The notes: generated by a model from the letters alone, not told the origin. DNA of 64,000 nt from Mucilaginibacter gilvus (GCF_004054195.1 NZ_SBIW01000008.1:62001-126000); one strand, 5' to 3'; positions 9,997 to 19,547 are shown, numbered from the stretch's first letter. Numbers and translations are program-made.

Positions 9997-10695
9997 TTAG
10001 ACGGCATAAGCAATTGTAGCTATACTCAGCGTCAATCCCGGCACTTTAAGCAATTCTATCCCGCAGGCCTCCAGCGTTGCACCGGTGGTTACGGTATCAT
10101 CTACCAATAAAACATGTTTATTTATTAACTTATCGGGGTTGGCCACCACAAATACCTCCTTCATATTCTCAAACCTCGCGAACCGCGATTTATGCGTTTG
10201 CGTTTTGGTAGCTACCGATCGGACAAGATTATCCACCTCCACTTTCGCGTTTAATTTTTCGGCAAGGCCATCGGCAAAGCAGGCGCTTTGGTTGTAACCA
10301 CGCTCTTTCAGCCGTTTTTTGTGGAGCGGAACGGGAATAATATAGTCGGCCGTTTTGAAAACTTCATTTTCTGCCAGTTGAATGCCGGCTACCGCGCCAA
10401 GTATATTGCCTATGCGCTGCATGTTGTCGTACTTAAAGTGATGCATCATTTTTTGCACTTTGCCGCCTTTGTTAAAAAAGTAAAGAGCGTAGGCGGCCTG
10501 CACCGGCAGTTTCCCCCAAAATTGCTGCGCCACAATGTTATCCGGCTGCTGATGAAGATTGGTGTAGGGGAGATTGTAAAGGCAATCTGTACAAATAAGA
10601 TCTTCCCCGGCAACCAAACTGGCATGGCATGCCGCGCAAAGCTCCGGGAATATGAGGGAGATGAAATCGGAAAGGTAGCGGCGTAATGGGTTCAA
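9997..10695 (-). CDS. comF: ComF-family phosphoribosyltransferase
   Basis: A 232-residue ComF protein. The N-terminus carries a zinc-ribbon-like pair of Cys motifs (CAAC and CTDC). The C-terminal half is a type I phosphoribosyltransferase fold with the PRPP loop VLLVDDTVTTGATL near residue 195. ComF proteins are needed for DNA uptake during competence in some bacteria, but their substrate is not settled. No other competence gene is in the window. The gene stands alone, divided from rlmN by a REP-like pair. Confidence 0.88.
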   Translation of the reverse strand: MNPLRRYLSDFISLIFPELCAACHASLVAGEDLICTDCLYNLPYTNLHQQPDNIVAQQFWGKLPVQAAYALYFFNKGGKVQKMMHHFKYDNMQRIGNILGAVAGIQLAENEVFKTADYIIPVPLHKKRLKERGYNQSACFADGLAEKLNAKVEVDNLVRSVATKTQTHKSRFARFENMKEVFVVANPDKLINKHVLLVDDTVTTGATLEACGIELLKVPGLTLSIATIAYAV

Positions 10696-10750
10696 GGCTT
10701 TAAGGTAGCAAAGCGAACGCGTATTATTAAAATAAGGAAACGTTTTTTAT

Positions 10751-10836
10751 TATAGACGCAATACTTCGCGTTTCCTTCAGGCAATGTTTCTTGGTTCTTT
10801 ATCCGTCCTAACGGAGACGCGAAGTATCGCGTCTAT
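10751..10836. repeat. Pair of inverted REP-like palindromes
   Basis: The left copy (10751-10774) and right copy (10813-10836) are reverse complements with 2 mismatches in 24. The right copy is itself a hairpin: GAGACGCGA-AGTA-TCGCGTCTC. The left copy is a slightly decayed version. The layout of two small hairpins in opposite orientation is like a bacterial interspersed mosaic element. It fills most of the comF-rlmN gap. Confidence 0.65.
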
Positions 10837-10851
10837 ACGAGAGAGAAAAAT

Positions 10852-11928
10852 TTACGCCTCTATCGCAACCGCCTTATCCTTCTCTTTTATAGCTAACTGA
10901 CCGCAGGCGGCATCAATATCTTTACCGCGGCTGCGGCGCAGGTTGGTGTTTACGCCATGGCTGCGCAGGTAATCGGCAAAGGCTTCTACCTTATCTTCAC
11001 CTGCGTTAATGTAGCTGGCGAAAGAGATCGGGTTATACTCAATAATATTTACCTTACAGGGAATATGCTTGCAAAACTGTACAAGTTCTTTGGCATCCTG
11101 TATATTATCATTTACGCCATCAAAAATAATGTACTCGTAGGTAACGGCGTTTTTGGTTTTGGCGTAAAAGTATTTTAAGGCGTCGGCCAGTGCTTTTAAC
11201 GAGTTTTGCTCATTAATGGGCATAATGGTGTTGCGCTTCTCATCGTTAGCGGCGTGCAGCGAGAGGGCGAGGTTGAATTTAACCTCATCGTCGCCAAGCT
11301 TACGTATCATTTTGGCAATGCCCGCGGTAGATACCGTAATACGTTTGGCCGCCATGCCCAAGCCATCAGGCGAGGTGATGCGTTCTATCGATTTCATTAC
11401 GTTGGCGTAGTTAAGCAAAGGCTCGCCCATGCCCATGTACACAATGTTTGATAGCGGGATGCCGTAGTTTTCGCGGGCCTGTTTATCAATCAATACAACC
11501 TGGTCGTATATTTCATCGGGGTTAAGGTTGCGCTTGCGTTCCATGTAGCCGGTGGCGCAAAATTTACAGGTAAGGCTGCAGCCAACCTGTGATGATACAC
11601 AGGCCGTCATTCTATCGGTAGTTGGAATTAAAACACCCTCAATTAAATGAGTATCGTGTAAAATAAAAGAATTTTTTATAGTTTTATCAGCACTAACCTG
11701 TGAAGTATTTATTTTAACGTTGTTGATAATAAATTTCTCATCAAGTTTAGTACGGAGTTCTTTTGAAATATTGCTCATGTCATCAAAAGATAAGCATGAT
11801 TTTTTCCATAGCCATTCATACACCTGTTTAGCCCTGAAAGCCTTTTCATCCATTTGGATAAAGTGCGCCTGAAGTGCTTGAAGGTCAAGGCTGCGGATAT
11901 CAATTTTGTCTTTTTTTGCGTTCACCAT
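10852..11928 (-). CDS. rlmN: 23S rRNA (adenine2503-C2)/tRNA methyltransferase RlmN
   Basis: A radical-SAM enzyme that methylates C2 of A2503 in 23S rRNA and A37 of some tRNAs. The 358 residues fit the family. The 4Fe-4S motif is CSLTCKFC (CxxxCxxC), followed by ATGY. The second catalytic Cys is in AACGQLA near the C-terminus. The methyl-carrier mechanism needs both. The GEPLLNY motif is also present. The start is ATG at 11928, and a GTG at 11925 is equally possible. A consensus -7 box lies 1 base upstream of the ATG. Confidence 0.96.
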   Translation of the reverse strand: MVNAKKDKIDIRSLDLQALQAHFIQMDEKAFRAKQVYEWLWKKSCLSFDDMSNISKELRTKLDEKFIINNVKINTSQVSADKTIKNSFILHDTHLIEGVLIPTTDRMTACVSSQVGCSLTCKFCATGYMERKRNLNPDEIYDQVVLIDKQARENYGIPLSNIVYMGMGEPLLNYANVMKSIERITSPDGLGMAAKRITVSTAGIAKMIRKLGDDEVKFNLALSLHAANDEKRNTIMPINEQNSLKALADALKYFYAKTKNAVTYEYIIFDGVNDNIQDAKELVQFCKHIPCKVNIIEYNPISFASYINAGEDKVEAFADYLRSHGVNTNLRRSRGKDIDAACGQLAIKEKDKAVAIEA

Positions 11929-11929
11929 G

Positions 11930-11937
11930 CAAAAGTA
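11930..11937 (-). promoter_or_regulatory. -7 box (TACTTTTG) of rlmN
   Basis: On the minus strand this is an exact match to TAnnTTTG. It ends one base before the rlmN ATG. If used, transcription would begin at or inside the start codon, so the real start may be the GTG at 11925 or translation may be leaderless. Confidence 0.4.
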
Positions 11938-12070
11938 CTTAAATTTAAAAATTCCGATGCCTTTTTAAAGTCATTCTTTTATAGCATTAAAAACAATAAC
12001 TAAAAGTTAATTGTATTTACTAAAATTGGGTGGGGTTAAATTTTTTTTAGAAGATGCCATTTTACACTGA

Positions 12071-13243
12071 ATGAAAAGTTTTATAGCCGATTTCGTTTAC
12101 CCAGTTTGTGCCGATCCAATCAAAAATGGAATAGTAACAGTTGATGATGCCGGAAAAATAATCTCCATTGCCGAAAGCCAATCGCCTGACCAACAGCCCG
12201 AATCTATGGAGCGTCTTAGTGGTGTAATTGTACCGGGCTTTATAAATACCCACTGCCATACCGAACTCTCGCACCTTAAAGCTAAAATTGTTCCCGGGAA
12301 CGGTCTCATCAGTTTTATAAAAGACGTACAAAATTTCAGGAATACCGAGAAAAATGCCATCATAGACGCTGCCGAAGCCGCCGACGCAGAGATGTACAAT
12401 AATGGCATTGTAGCCGTAGCCGATACGAGTAACAGTAATTTTACAAGGGATTTAAAAGAAAAAAGTAAATTGTATTACCACACTTTTGTGGAGATATTTG
12501 GCTTTTTACCCGAGAGTGCCGAAGACCTGTTTGCCAAAGCCCTGGCGTTGGCCGGGGAATTTAAGCCGCAGTCGGTATCCATTACCGCGCATGCGCCTTA
12601 TTCAGTATCCAAAGAATTATTTAAGCTGATCAAACGCCATAGCGATAGCGGTAATAACCTGCTGAGTATTCATAATCAGGAATGCGAGGACGAGAATAAA
12701 TTTTACCGCTACAAACTGGGCGGCTTTATTGATATGTATAAACACTTCGGTATCAATATAGATTACTTTCGGCCGCAGGCACGCAATTCCTTACAATCTA
12801 TTATACCGTTGCTCACCAACCGGCAAAAAATATTGATGGTGCATAATACCTGCACCAATTTAAAAGACATTTATTTCATCAAACGGTTCGACAGGAAGAT
12901 AAACTGGTGCTTTTGCCCCAATGCCAATATGTACATAGAGAAGCGCCTGCCCAAAGTGGAGCTTTTTGTAAACCAGGGCCTTAATATTACCCTCGGTACC
13001 GATAGCCTGGCCTCAAACGATAAGCTTTGCATCCTGAGCGAAATGCGCACGCTGCAGCAAAATATCCCCTCGCTGAGTTTCGATACCCTGCTGCAATGGG
13101 GCACCAGCAATGGTGCCAAATTTTTGGACATCGACAGCGACAAAGGAACCATTGAGGTTGGTAAAACCCCGGGACTTAACCTCATAACCGGCCTCGATGG
13201 CAACAAAATTACACCGGAGACAAAGGTGAAAAGGTTAATTTGA
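12071..13243 (+). CDS. Amidohydrolase-family deaminase (aminofutalosine deaminase-like)
   Basis: A metal-dependent amidohydrolase of 390 residues in the chlorohydrolase/deaminase branch. The HxH metal site is His61/His63 in THCHTELSHL. Further ligands are visible in ITAHAPYSVS, SIHNQECEDE and GTDSLASND. This set resembles adenosine- or aminofutalosine-type deaminases, the latter acting in futalosine-route menaquinone synthesis. No other men/mqn gene is in the window, so the substrate is inferred only. It is divergent from rlmN and followed by acylphosphatase after a repeat-rich gap. Confidence 0.82.
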   Translation: MKSFIADFVYPVCADPIKNGIVTVDDAGKIISIAESQSPDQQPESMERLSGVIVPGFINTHCHTELSHLKAKIVPGNGLISFIKDVQNFRNTEKNAIIDAAEAADAEMYNNGIVAVADTSNSNFTRDLKEKSKLYYHTFVEIFGFLPESAEDLFAKALALAGEFKPQSVSITAHAPYSVSKELFKLIKRHSDSGNNLLSIHNQECEDENKFYRYKLGGFIDMYKHFGINIDYFRPQARNSLQSIIPLLTNRQKILMVHNTCTNLKDIYFIKRFDRKINWCFCPNANMYIEKRLPKVELFVNQGLNITLGTDSLASNDKLCILSEMRTLQQNIPSLSFDTLLQWGTSNGAKFLDIDSDKGTIEVGKTPGLNLITGLDGNKITPETKVKRLI

Positions 13244-13380
13244 AAATGAGGTAATTTGAAGATTTGAAAATGAGTGTGGAGGTGTCGTAAATAACCACGT
13301 AATTTGACAACCAAACTCGGTTTTAAATTGTTGCCATTCCAATCTTCAAATTTTCAAATCATCTCATTTTCAAATTAACA
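13236..13380. repeat. Inverted AT-rich phrase repeat (AATTTGAAAATGAG family)
   Basis: The left side (13236-13273) is made of AATTTGAAAATGAG and TTTGAAGATTTGAAAATG. The right side (13342-13380) is the approximate reverse complement (CTTCAAATTTTCAAAT, CTCATTTTCAAATTAAC). The two sides could form a long imperfect hairpin of up to about 40 bp upstream of the acylphosphatase start. The low-complexity words are typical of dispersed intergenic repeats. Confidence 0.55.
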
Positions 13381-13381
13381 A

Positions 13382-13654
13382 ATGAAGCATCTCAATATAA
13401 CGGTAAAGGGTAAAGTACAGGGCGTTTCTTTTAGGGTGGCGGCAAAGGCAGTGGCCGATCAGCTTGGCGTGCGGGGTTTTGTGCGCAATCAGCCCAATGG
13501 CGATGTTTTTATTGAAGCCGAAGCCGACGACTTTATGATGGATATGTTTTTAGAATGGTGCCGGGAAGGCGCGGAACATGCCGTAGTTACCGGCGTGGAA
13601 GTGCATGATGGCGAATTAAAAAACTATCGTAATTTTGAAGTTGTGAAAAAATAG
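13382..13654 (+). CDS. Acylphosphatase
   Basis: A 90-residue acylphosphatase that hydrolyses carboxyl-phosphate bonds such as acetyl phosphate or 1,3-bisphosphoglycerate. The signature GKVQGVSFR (catalytic Arg) and the later GFVRNQPNGDV (catalytic Asn) are both intact. The size is normal. It appears to head a run that continues, 26 bp later, with the flippase gene. Confidence 0.93.
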   Translation: MKHLNITVKGKVQGVSFRVAAKAVADQLGVRGFVRNQPNGDVFIEAEADDFMMDMFLEWCREGAEHAVVTGVEVHDGELKNYRNFEVVKK

Positions 13655-13680
13655 TTCGGTACACTTTAAGCTCCATCTGA

Positions 13681-15201
13681 TTGTCAACCGCAAAAAAATT
13701 CGCCGGGCAAACTGCTATTTATGGCATAAGTACTATGGTATCAAGGCTTATCGCCTTTATATTAACTCCTTTTTATTCGCGGGCGCTGCCCGTAGCAGGC
13801 AATGGCATATTTACGGCCATGTATGGTTACGCTTCTATCATCAACGCCATCCTGGCGTTTGGGATGGAAACCACTTTTTTTAGATATTTGAATAAGCAGG
13901 AGCACAACAAACAGCAGGTTTATAATAACGCATTCGGAGCTGTTATTGCTGTGATAGTGGTTTTCCTGGCCTTTTCCCTGCTTTTTTTAGACGGCATTAT
14001 AAATTACTTGCAGGCTGGTGTTATAAAAGACCATGCCGACTACGCCTTCTATGTAAAATGTTTTCTGTTCATTTTAGCGGCTGATGCATTTTGCGTTATT
14101 CCGTTCGCCAAACTACGTGCCGACGGGAGGCCGCTGCGCTATGGGTTAATTAAGTTTTTAAATGTACTTATGGTGTTGGGCTTTAATCTGTTTATGCTGT
14201 TTGCAATCCCATATATCATTAAGCACCACATGGCCGGTGCAGATTGGTTTGCAGGCTGGTACAGGCCAAAATGGGTGGGTTATGTGTTCCTGGCCAATAC
14301 GGTTGCCAGTGTAGCTACCATTATTTTGTTACTGCCCGAAATACTCCAGCTCCGACTGAGATTTAGTAGCAGCATGTTTAAAGAGATGTTTGTGTATAGT
14401 TGGCCGGTGCTGGTGGCCAATATATCGTTCCTCATCAACGAGTCGTTAGATAAGGCAATGCTGAAACAAATGCTGCCGCATGGTATTAACGATCAGCAGG
14501 TGGGCATTTACGGTATGTGCGCCAAGATCGCGCTATTCCTCAGTATTTTTGTACAGGCCTTTCGCTTGGGTGCCGAACCTTTCTTTTTTAGCCACGCAAA
14601 AAACAAGAACTCTGGTGATACCTACGCCCGCATCATGAATTATTTTGTAATAGCCGTTGCAGTAATATGCCTGGCCCTGGTGGCCAACATCAATATCCTG
14701 GCCTATATTATTGTAGGTAAGGAGGTGGTAGGCGAGGGTGCGGCTGCGCATAAAAACGTATACTGGTCTGGTTTGGGGGTTGTGCCGCCATTACTTTTTG
14801 GCTATTTAAGCCTGGGCATTTATATGAACTTGTCTATCTGGTACAAACTGTCCGATCAAACAAAGTACGGGCTATACATATCAGGCATAGGCGCTTTTTT
14901 TACCATCGTGCTCAATTACCTGTTCATCCCCAAGTACAGTTATATGGCATCGGCCTGGATCTCGCTCGGCGCTTATGCCACCATGATGATATTATCGTAC
15001 CTGTGGGGACAAAAAAATTACCCTATCCCCTATAACATAAAAAAGAACCTCGCTTATATCATAATATCAGCTGTGCTCGTTTACATATCATTCAGCGTAT
15101 TTAAGCGCAATATATTTATTGGCAACGGCCTGTTTATTTTATTTGCGCTTGGGGCATTGTATACCGAACGGAAAGAACTAAAAGCTATATTTAGCAAATG
15201 A
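13681..15201 (+). CDS. Wzx/MATE-like polysaccharide flippase
   Basis: An inner-membrane protein of 506 residues with about 12-14 hydrophobic segments. It is of the oligosaccharide flippase type (MOP superfamily), as in O-antigen or peptidoglycan-precursor transporters. It starts [25 protein letters not shown], here split as [12 protein letters not shown] then ISTMVSRL, which is the usual N-terminal helix pattern. A TGA stop lies directly before the TTG at 13681, so TTG is the most upstream start. The next in-frame ATG is at residue 19 and would cut into the first helix. No glycosyltransferase genes are adjacent. The stop overlaps dut by 4 bp. Confidence 0.85.
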   Translation: MSTAKKFAGQTAIYGISTMVSRLIAFILTPFYSRALPVAGNGIFTAMYGYASIINAILAFGMETTFFRYLNKQEHNKQQVYNNAFGAVIAVIVVFLAFSLLFLDGIINYLQAGVIKDHADYAFYVKCFLFILAADAFCVIPFAKLRADGRPLRYGLIKFLNVLMVLGFNLFMLFAIPYIIKHHMAGADWFAGWYRPKWVGYVFLANTVASVATIILLLPEILQLRLRFSSSMFKEMFVYSWPVLVANISFLINESLDKAMLKQMLPHGINDQQVGIYGMCAKIALFLSIFVQAFRLGAEPFFFSHAKNKNSGDTYARIMNYFVIAVAVICLALVANINILAYIIVGKEVVGEGAAAHKNVYWSGLGVVPPLLFGYLSLGIYMNLSIWYKLSDQTKYGLYISGIGAFFTIVLNYLFIPKYSYMASAWISLGAYATMMILSYLWGQKNYPIPYNIKKNLAYIIISAVLVYISFSVFKRNIFIGNGLFILFALGALYTERKELKAIFSK

Positions 15202-15632
15202 ACATCAGGGTAATCAACAGATCTAAAAATATTTTACCGGCCTACGAAACGCTCCACGCCGCGGGCATGGATATGCGTGCCGACCTGGAAGCCCCGGTTG
15301 TACTAAAACCGCTGGAGCGCCAGCTGATCCCCACCGGGCTTTACATAGAACTGCCCGAAGGTTACGAAGCGCAGATAAGGCCACGTAGTGGCTTGGCATA
15401 TAAGCATGGTATTGGCATTGTAAATTCGCCGGGTACCATTGATGCCGATTATCGCGGCGAAGTAAAAGTGCTGCTGGTGAACCTTTCTAACGTTGATTTT
15501 GAAATAAACACCGGCGACCGAATTGCCCAAATGGTAGTGGCCAAACATGAGCAGGTGAAATGGGAAGAGGTTGACATGTTGAGCGACACCACCCGGGGCA
15601 CCGGCGGGTACGGGCATACCGGTAAAGACTAA
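15198..15632 (+). CDS. dut: dUTP diphosphatase
   Basis: A trimeric dUTPase that converts dUTP to dUMP and pyrophosphate, which keeps uracil out of DNA. All five motifs are visible in 144 residues: [37 protein letters not shown] and the C-terminal [10 protein letters not shown]. The start codon overlaps the flippase stop (ATGA), and the TPR gene follows after 3 bp. Confidence 0.97.
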   Translation: MNIRVINRSKNILPAYETLHAAGMDMRADLEAPVVLKPLERQLIPTGLYIELPEGYEAQIRPRSGLAYKHGIGIVNSPGTIDADYRGEVKVLLVNLSNVDFEINTGDRIAQMVVAKHEQVKWEEVDMLSDTTRGTGGYGHTGKD

Positions 15633-15635
15633 ATA

Positions 15636-17381
15636 ATGAAGAAAACGGCATTTATCATCCTGTTAGTAGGCATGTGTACCACGGCTGTTGCTCAAAAAAG
15701 CAGCAATGGTGATGCCGCGCCCCTAAAGCAATTGAGCGCCGCAGATAGCAGCCGGGTAAAGGAGCTGTTCTTCTCGGCCATCCGCCAAAAAACAATTGAT
15801 AATACCAAGCTCGCAACCGAGTTGTTTGGCCAGGTGCTGGCTATCGACCCCAACAACGATGCCTCCCTGTATGAATTGGCCAACCTGGAAAAAGCGCAGA
15901 ACAATTACCAGGCCGCCGCTCCCTTATTAGAAAAAGCGACAACTGTAAGCCCCGATAACGAATGGTACTGGCTGGCCCTTGCTGATAACTACGAAAAAGC
16001 AAACGACCTGGTAAAACTCCAGAGCGCTTTTGACCAGCTGATACGCATTAACCCCGATAAACCTGGGTACTATTTTGGCAAAGCGAGTGTTTACTCGGTG
16101 CAGCGCAAGTACGATGAAGCCATAAAACTATATGATAAGGTAGAAAGTATAACCGGCCCTACAGATGAGCTGCAGGCTAACCGACAAAAAATTTACCTGA
16201 TACAGGGTAAGGTTGATAAAGCATCGGACGGGTTGGAGAAAATGATAGCGGCCCACCCTAACGAGGCCCGTTACTACCTGATGCTTGCCGAACTTTACAA
16301 CTCCAACGGGCTAAATGATAAAGCCATTGAGGTGCTCAACAAAGGGGTTACCGCGCTCGATAAAGATAAGAACACAGGCCTTAGCTACGGTCTGCTGCAC
16401 ATGGCACTGGCCGATGTGTATAAGGATAAGAAGGACCTGGTGGCCAGCTTTAACGAGCGGAAAATTGCCTTTGCCAATCCTGATATTGATATAGAGCAAA
16501 AGGTGCGCGTGATACAGGAGTATGTTCCGCAGCTAACCAACCCAACACTGAAGACACAAGTGCTGGAACTTAGCCGCATACTTACCGTTACCCACCCCAA
16601 CAGCGATAAGGCTTTTGCCATTTATGGCGATATGCTGGTGCAAACAGAACAGTTTCGCGAAGCAAAACCAGTTTATAAAAAATCGATAGAGTTAAATCCG
16701 CAATCATACCAGGTGCATGAGCAGTTGGTGCGGATTGAGATGGCCGAAAGCGATTTCGCGGGCGCTATAAAAGATGGCGAGAACGCGCTTAGCTATTTCC
16801 CCAACCAGGCCTGGATGAATTATTTGGTAGGCATAGCCTGGCAACAAAGCAAAAATTACAACAAAGCGCTGGGCTATTTAAAAAACGCGGTGGGCTTAGA
16901 GGCTGCCGATAAGGATCTGCTTTCGCAATGCTATTCGGCCATGGGCGATTGCTACCATTCCATTAGTGATAACAAAAGTTCAGACGAGGCTTACGAAAAG
17001 GCGCTGAGTTACAATCCCGATAATGCTTTCACGCTGAACAATTATGCGTACTATTTGTCGTTAAGGAACGAGCAGCTGGATAAAGCGGCGGCAATGTCTA
17101 AACACAGTACCGAACTGCAGCCCAACAGCGCTTCGTTTGAAGATACTTACGCCTGGATCTTATTCAGGCAGAAGAAATACACAGAGGCGAAGGTTTGGAT
17201 AGAAAGATCGCTCGCGCATGATAAAACAGACAGCGCGGTGAAGACAGAACATTACGGTGATATTTTGTTTTTTACAGGAGATAGTAGTGGTGCCCTGCAA
17301 AACTGGGAAAAAGCCAAAAAGCAGGGTGGCGCTTCGCCTGCATTAGAGAAGAAAATAAATGAGAAGAAATATTCTGAATAA
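15636..17381 (+). CDS. Periplasmic TPR-repeat protein
   Basis: The first 19 residues form a signal peptide (KKTAFIILLVGMCTTAVAQ). The remaining 560 residues are tetratricopeptide repeats. Examples are PNNDASLYELANLEKAQNNY, PNEARYYLMLAELYNSNG and PDNAFTLNNYAYYLSLR. TPRs are protein-binding scaffolds. The neighbours (DUF4292 lipoprotein and EnvC-like activator) suggest work in the periplasm or at the outer membrane, perhaps in envelope assembly. The last 23 bp overlap the next gene, so translation is probably coupled. Confidence 0.85.
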   Translation: MKKTAFIILLVGMCTTAVAQKSSNGDAAPLKQLSAADSSRVKELFFSAIRQKTIDNTKLATELFGQVLAIDPNNDASLYELANLEKAQNNYQAAAPLLEKATTVSPDNEWYWLALADNYEKANDLVKLQSAFDQLIRINPDKPGYYFGKASVYSVQRKYDEAIKLYDKVESITGPTDELQANRQKIYLIQGKVDKASDGLEKMIAAHPNEARYYLMLAELYNSNGLNDKAIEVLNKGVTALDKDKNTGLSYGLLHMALADVYKDKKDLVASFNERKIAFANPDIDIEQKVRVIQEYVPQLTNPTLKTQVLELSRILTVTHPNSDKAFAIYGDMLVQTEQFREAKPVYKKSIELNPQSYQVHEQLVRIEMAESDFAGAIKDGENALSYFPNQAWMNYLVGIAWQQSKNYNKALGYLKNAVGLEAADKDLLSQCYSAMGDCYHSISDNKSSDEAYEKALSYNPDNAFTLNNYAYYLSLRNEQLDKAAAMSKHSTELQPNSASFEDTYAWILFRQKKYTEAKVWIERSLAHDKTDSAVKTEHYGDILFFTGDSSGALQNWEKAKKQGGASPALEKKINEKKYSE

Positions 17382-18150
17382 AATAGCCATCATCCTTTTA
17401 CTGGTTACAGCGGTAAGTTGTAAATCGAAAAAGTTGGTGGTTGTGCAGCGCCCAACAAAAGATACCGTGGCGGTTAAAACAAATGATGTAGCCGAGCGGC
17501 TGGCTGCCATCCGTTCCAAACAGGTTACCTTTAACACTTTTAGCGGCAAGGCAAAAACCAGGCTGGATATCAACGGCGATGATAACGACGTTACCCTGAA
17601 CATCCGCGTAAACCGTGATCAAAAAATTTGGATCTCCATCACCGCTATAGCCGGGCTGGAAGTAGCAAGGGCGCTGATAACGCCGGATAGCATACAGGTG
17701 ATAAACCGTTTTCAGAACCTGTACCTTAAAAAACCGTTCAGCTATATCCATAGGTACGCGGGCAGGCAGGTGAACTTTAAAACGCTGCAATCGTTATTGG
17801 TGGGGAACGCCATTGGCGAACTGCTTAATCCGGATGCCAAGTTTACCCCAGAGGGTGCCAACACCGGCATTACCGGCAACCTGCAGGGCCTGGTGTATAA
17901 GCTGCTGCTTGGCCCCGATATGAAGGTTACACAAACCAACCTGGCCAACCAATTGGCAGGGCAAACTTTACAGGTAGCCAACCGTGTTTTTATACAGGCT
18001 GATAGCCGCATAGTACCATCGCAAATAGATATTACTTCTACAGCGCCGGGGAATAGGGTGCTGGTTAATTTACGTTATACGCAGGCGGAGTTTGACCGTG
18101 TTTTAGAGTACCCCTTCAGTATTCCAAAAAGTTATCAACCTGCAGATTAA
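17359..18150 (+). CDS. DUF4292 outer-membrane lipoprotein
   Basis: A 263-residue Bacteroidota lipoprotein. The signal peptide ends in the lipobox AVSC at residues 18-21. The body looks like a LolA/LolB-type beta-fold: it begins TFNTFSGKAKTRLDINGDDN and continues with short beta-strands. This matches the DUF4292 family. I infer a lipid- or lipoprotein-handling role from the fold only. The ATG lies inside the TPR gene, and the EnvC-like gene follows 18 bp later. Confidence 0.8.
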   Translation: MRRNILNKIAIILLLVTAVSCKSKKLVVVQRPTKDTVAVKTNDVAERLAAIRSKQVTFNTFSGKAKTRLDINGDDNDVTLNIRVNRDQKIWISITAIAGLEVARALITPDSIQVINRFQNLYLKKPFSYIHRYAGRQVNFKTLQSLLVGNAIGELLNPDAKFTPEGANTGITGNLQGLVYKLLLGPDMKVTQTNLANQLAGQTLQVANRVFIQADSRIVPSQIDITSTAPGNRVLVNLRYTQAEFDRVLEYPFSIPKSYQPAD

Positions 18151-18168
18151 AAAACCTATTTTTGATGA

Positions 18169-19491
18169 ATGAAATTTTTTAAAGCAGCCCTGATCATTAT
18201 TGCTGTATGTACAGCTACCAGCGTGTTTGCGCAAACCAGCGACGAATTAAAACGCCGTAAAAATAAACTTACCGAAGAGCTACAGCAGCTTAACCGCGAG
18301 TATGAAGAAACGGCGAGCAATAAAAAGGTTTCGGTAAGGCAGCTAAATAACCTTAAAATACAAATAAACCTGCGCCAGGAAAAGATAGCCAATATCAACT
18401 CCGAGGTAAGAAATTTAGATAATCAAATCTCTGAGAGCAATAATACCGTACATAACCTGCAGAGCCAGTTAGACCAGTTGAAAAAGGAGTACGCCGGCAT
18501 GGTGCTGTTTGCCTACCGCAACCAAAGTGCCTACAATAAGCTGATGTTTATTTTTGCGTCAAAAGATTTTAACCAGGCTTACAGACGTTTAAAATATTTA
18601 CAGCAATTTGGTACCTACCGCGAGCGGCAGGCGGGTTACATACAGGGCACACAAAAAGAACTGCATGTAAAAATAAACGAGCTGGATAAAGATAAAAAAG
18701 AAAAGAGCAACCTGCTTACCGAACAGGAAAAAGAACGAACGGAATTAGGTAAGGCAAAAAGTAACCAGGTAAAAGTAATTACCGACCTGAGCAAGCACCA
18801 GGGTGAGCTTAAGAAGCAGCAAAAGGATGTTCAGCAAAAAATTGCGAAGACGAACCGTGAAATAAACAATGCTATCCGCAGGGAGATAGAGGAAATGAGG
18901 CGCAAGGCCGAAGAAGAAGCAAGGAGGAGAGCAGAGGAAGCCGCACGTATTGCAGCTGCCAAAGCCAAAGCAGATGCCGCTAATAATAACGCACCTGCGC
19001 CTGTTGTAATTAAAAAGCCGGTAGTGATAAAACGTGCTACTGATAGCGAGGCACTTAATGCCACGCCCGAAGCAGCCAAGCTGTCGAATGACTTTCTGGG
19101 TAACCGCGGGCGTTTACCATGGCCGGTTGCCAGCGGGCAGTTGATCCATGGTTTTGGCACATATGTAGAAGACGGTATCCGTAATGATAACAACGGCTAC
19201 GAGATAAGAGCCGCAGCGGGCGCACCGGTAAGGGCCGTCTTCGAAGGTACGGTGAAAATGGTGAAGGATATAAGCGGGACTTATTTGGTTATCATTAACC
19301 ATGGCGAGTACTTTACATCATACTCCAACCTGCGGTCGGTAAACGTTTCGGTAGGGCAAAAGGTGGGCACCAAACAAACTATTGGCGCTGTAGCAACAGA
19401 CCAGATCAGTGGCGAGTCGTCGGTAAACTTTATCCTGAACAAGGGCACCACATTTGTGGACCCGCGCGTATGGTTGGCACCTGCAAACTAA
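18169..19491 (+). CDS. EnvC-like murein hydrolase activator (degenerate LytM)
   Basis: A periplasmic protein of 440 residues. A signal peptide (1-21) is followed by a long coiled coil rich in Lys, Glu and Gln (about 25-255), a low-complexity Ala/Arg-rich linker, and a C-terminal LytM/M23 domain (about 320-438). The M23 zinc ligands are missing. The region normally HxxxD reads NDNNGYEIR, the middle His is replaced in TSYSNLRSV, and the HxH motif reads SSVNFIL. It is therefore predicted to be inactive as a peptidase and to act, like E. coli EnvC, by activating cell-division amidases. Confidence 0.88.
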   Translation: MKFFKAALIIIAVCTATSVFAQTSDELKRRKNKLTEELQQLNREYEETASNKKVSVRQLNNLKIQINLRQEKIANINSEVRNLDNQISESNNTVHNLQSQLDQLKKEYAGMVLFAYRNQSAYNKLMFIFASKDFNQAYRRLKYLQQFGTYRERQAGYIQGTQKELHVKINELDKDKKEKSNLLTEQEKERTELGKAKSNQVKVITDLSKHQGELKKQQKDVQQKIAKTNREINNAIRREIEEMRRKAEEEARRRAEEAARIAAAKAKADAANNNAPAPVVIKKPVVIKRATDSEALNATPEAAKLSNDFLGNRGRLPWPVASGQLIHGFGTYVEDGIRNDNNGYEIRAAAGAPVRAVFEGTVKMVKDISGTYLVIINHGEYFTSYSNLRSVNVSVGQKVGTKQTIGAVATDQISGESSVNFILNKGTTFVDPRVWLAPAN

Positions 19492-19518
19492 AGTGTTAAC
19501 TATAGCGTTGTAATTGTA

Positions 19519-19526
19519 TATATTTG
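19519..19526 (+). promoter_or_regulatory. -7 box (TATATTTG) of the tatA pair
   Basis: An exact TAnnTTTG match lies 21 bp before the first tatA ATG. A weak -33-like TTAAC lies about 20 bp further upstream. It separates the tatA genes from the envC-like gene, which ends 27 bp earlier. Confidence 0.5.
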
Positions 19527-19547
19527 TAACCTTAATTGTGAGATAAG

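Noticed and set aside
9871-10110. 79-residue open frame between the kinase and comF
   Set aside because: It runs through the terminator and antisense to comF; it is a shadow frame.
18169-19491. Active M23 peptidase
   Set aside because: All three zinc-ligand motifs are altered, so an EnvC-type activator fits better.
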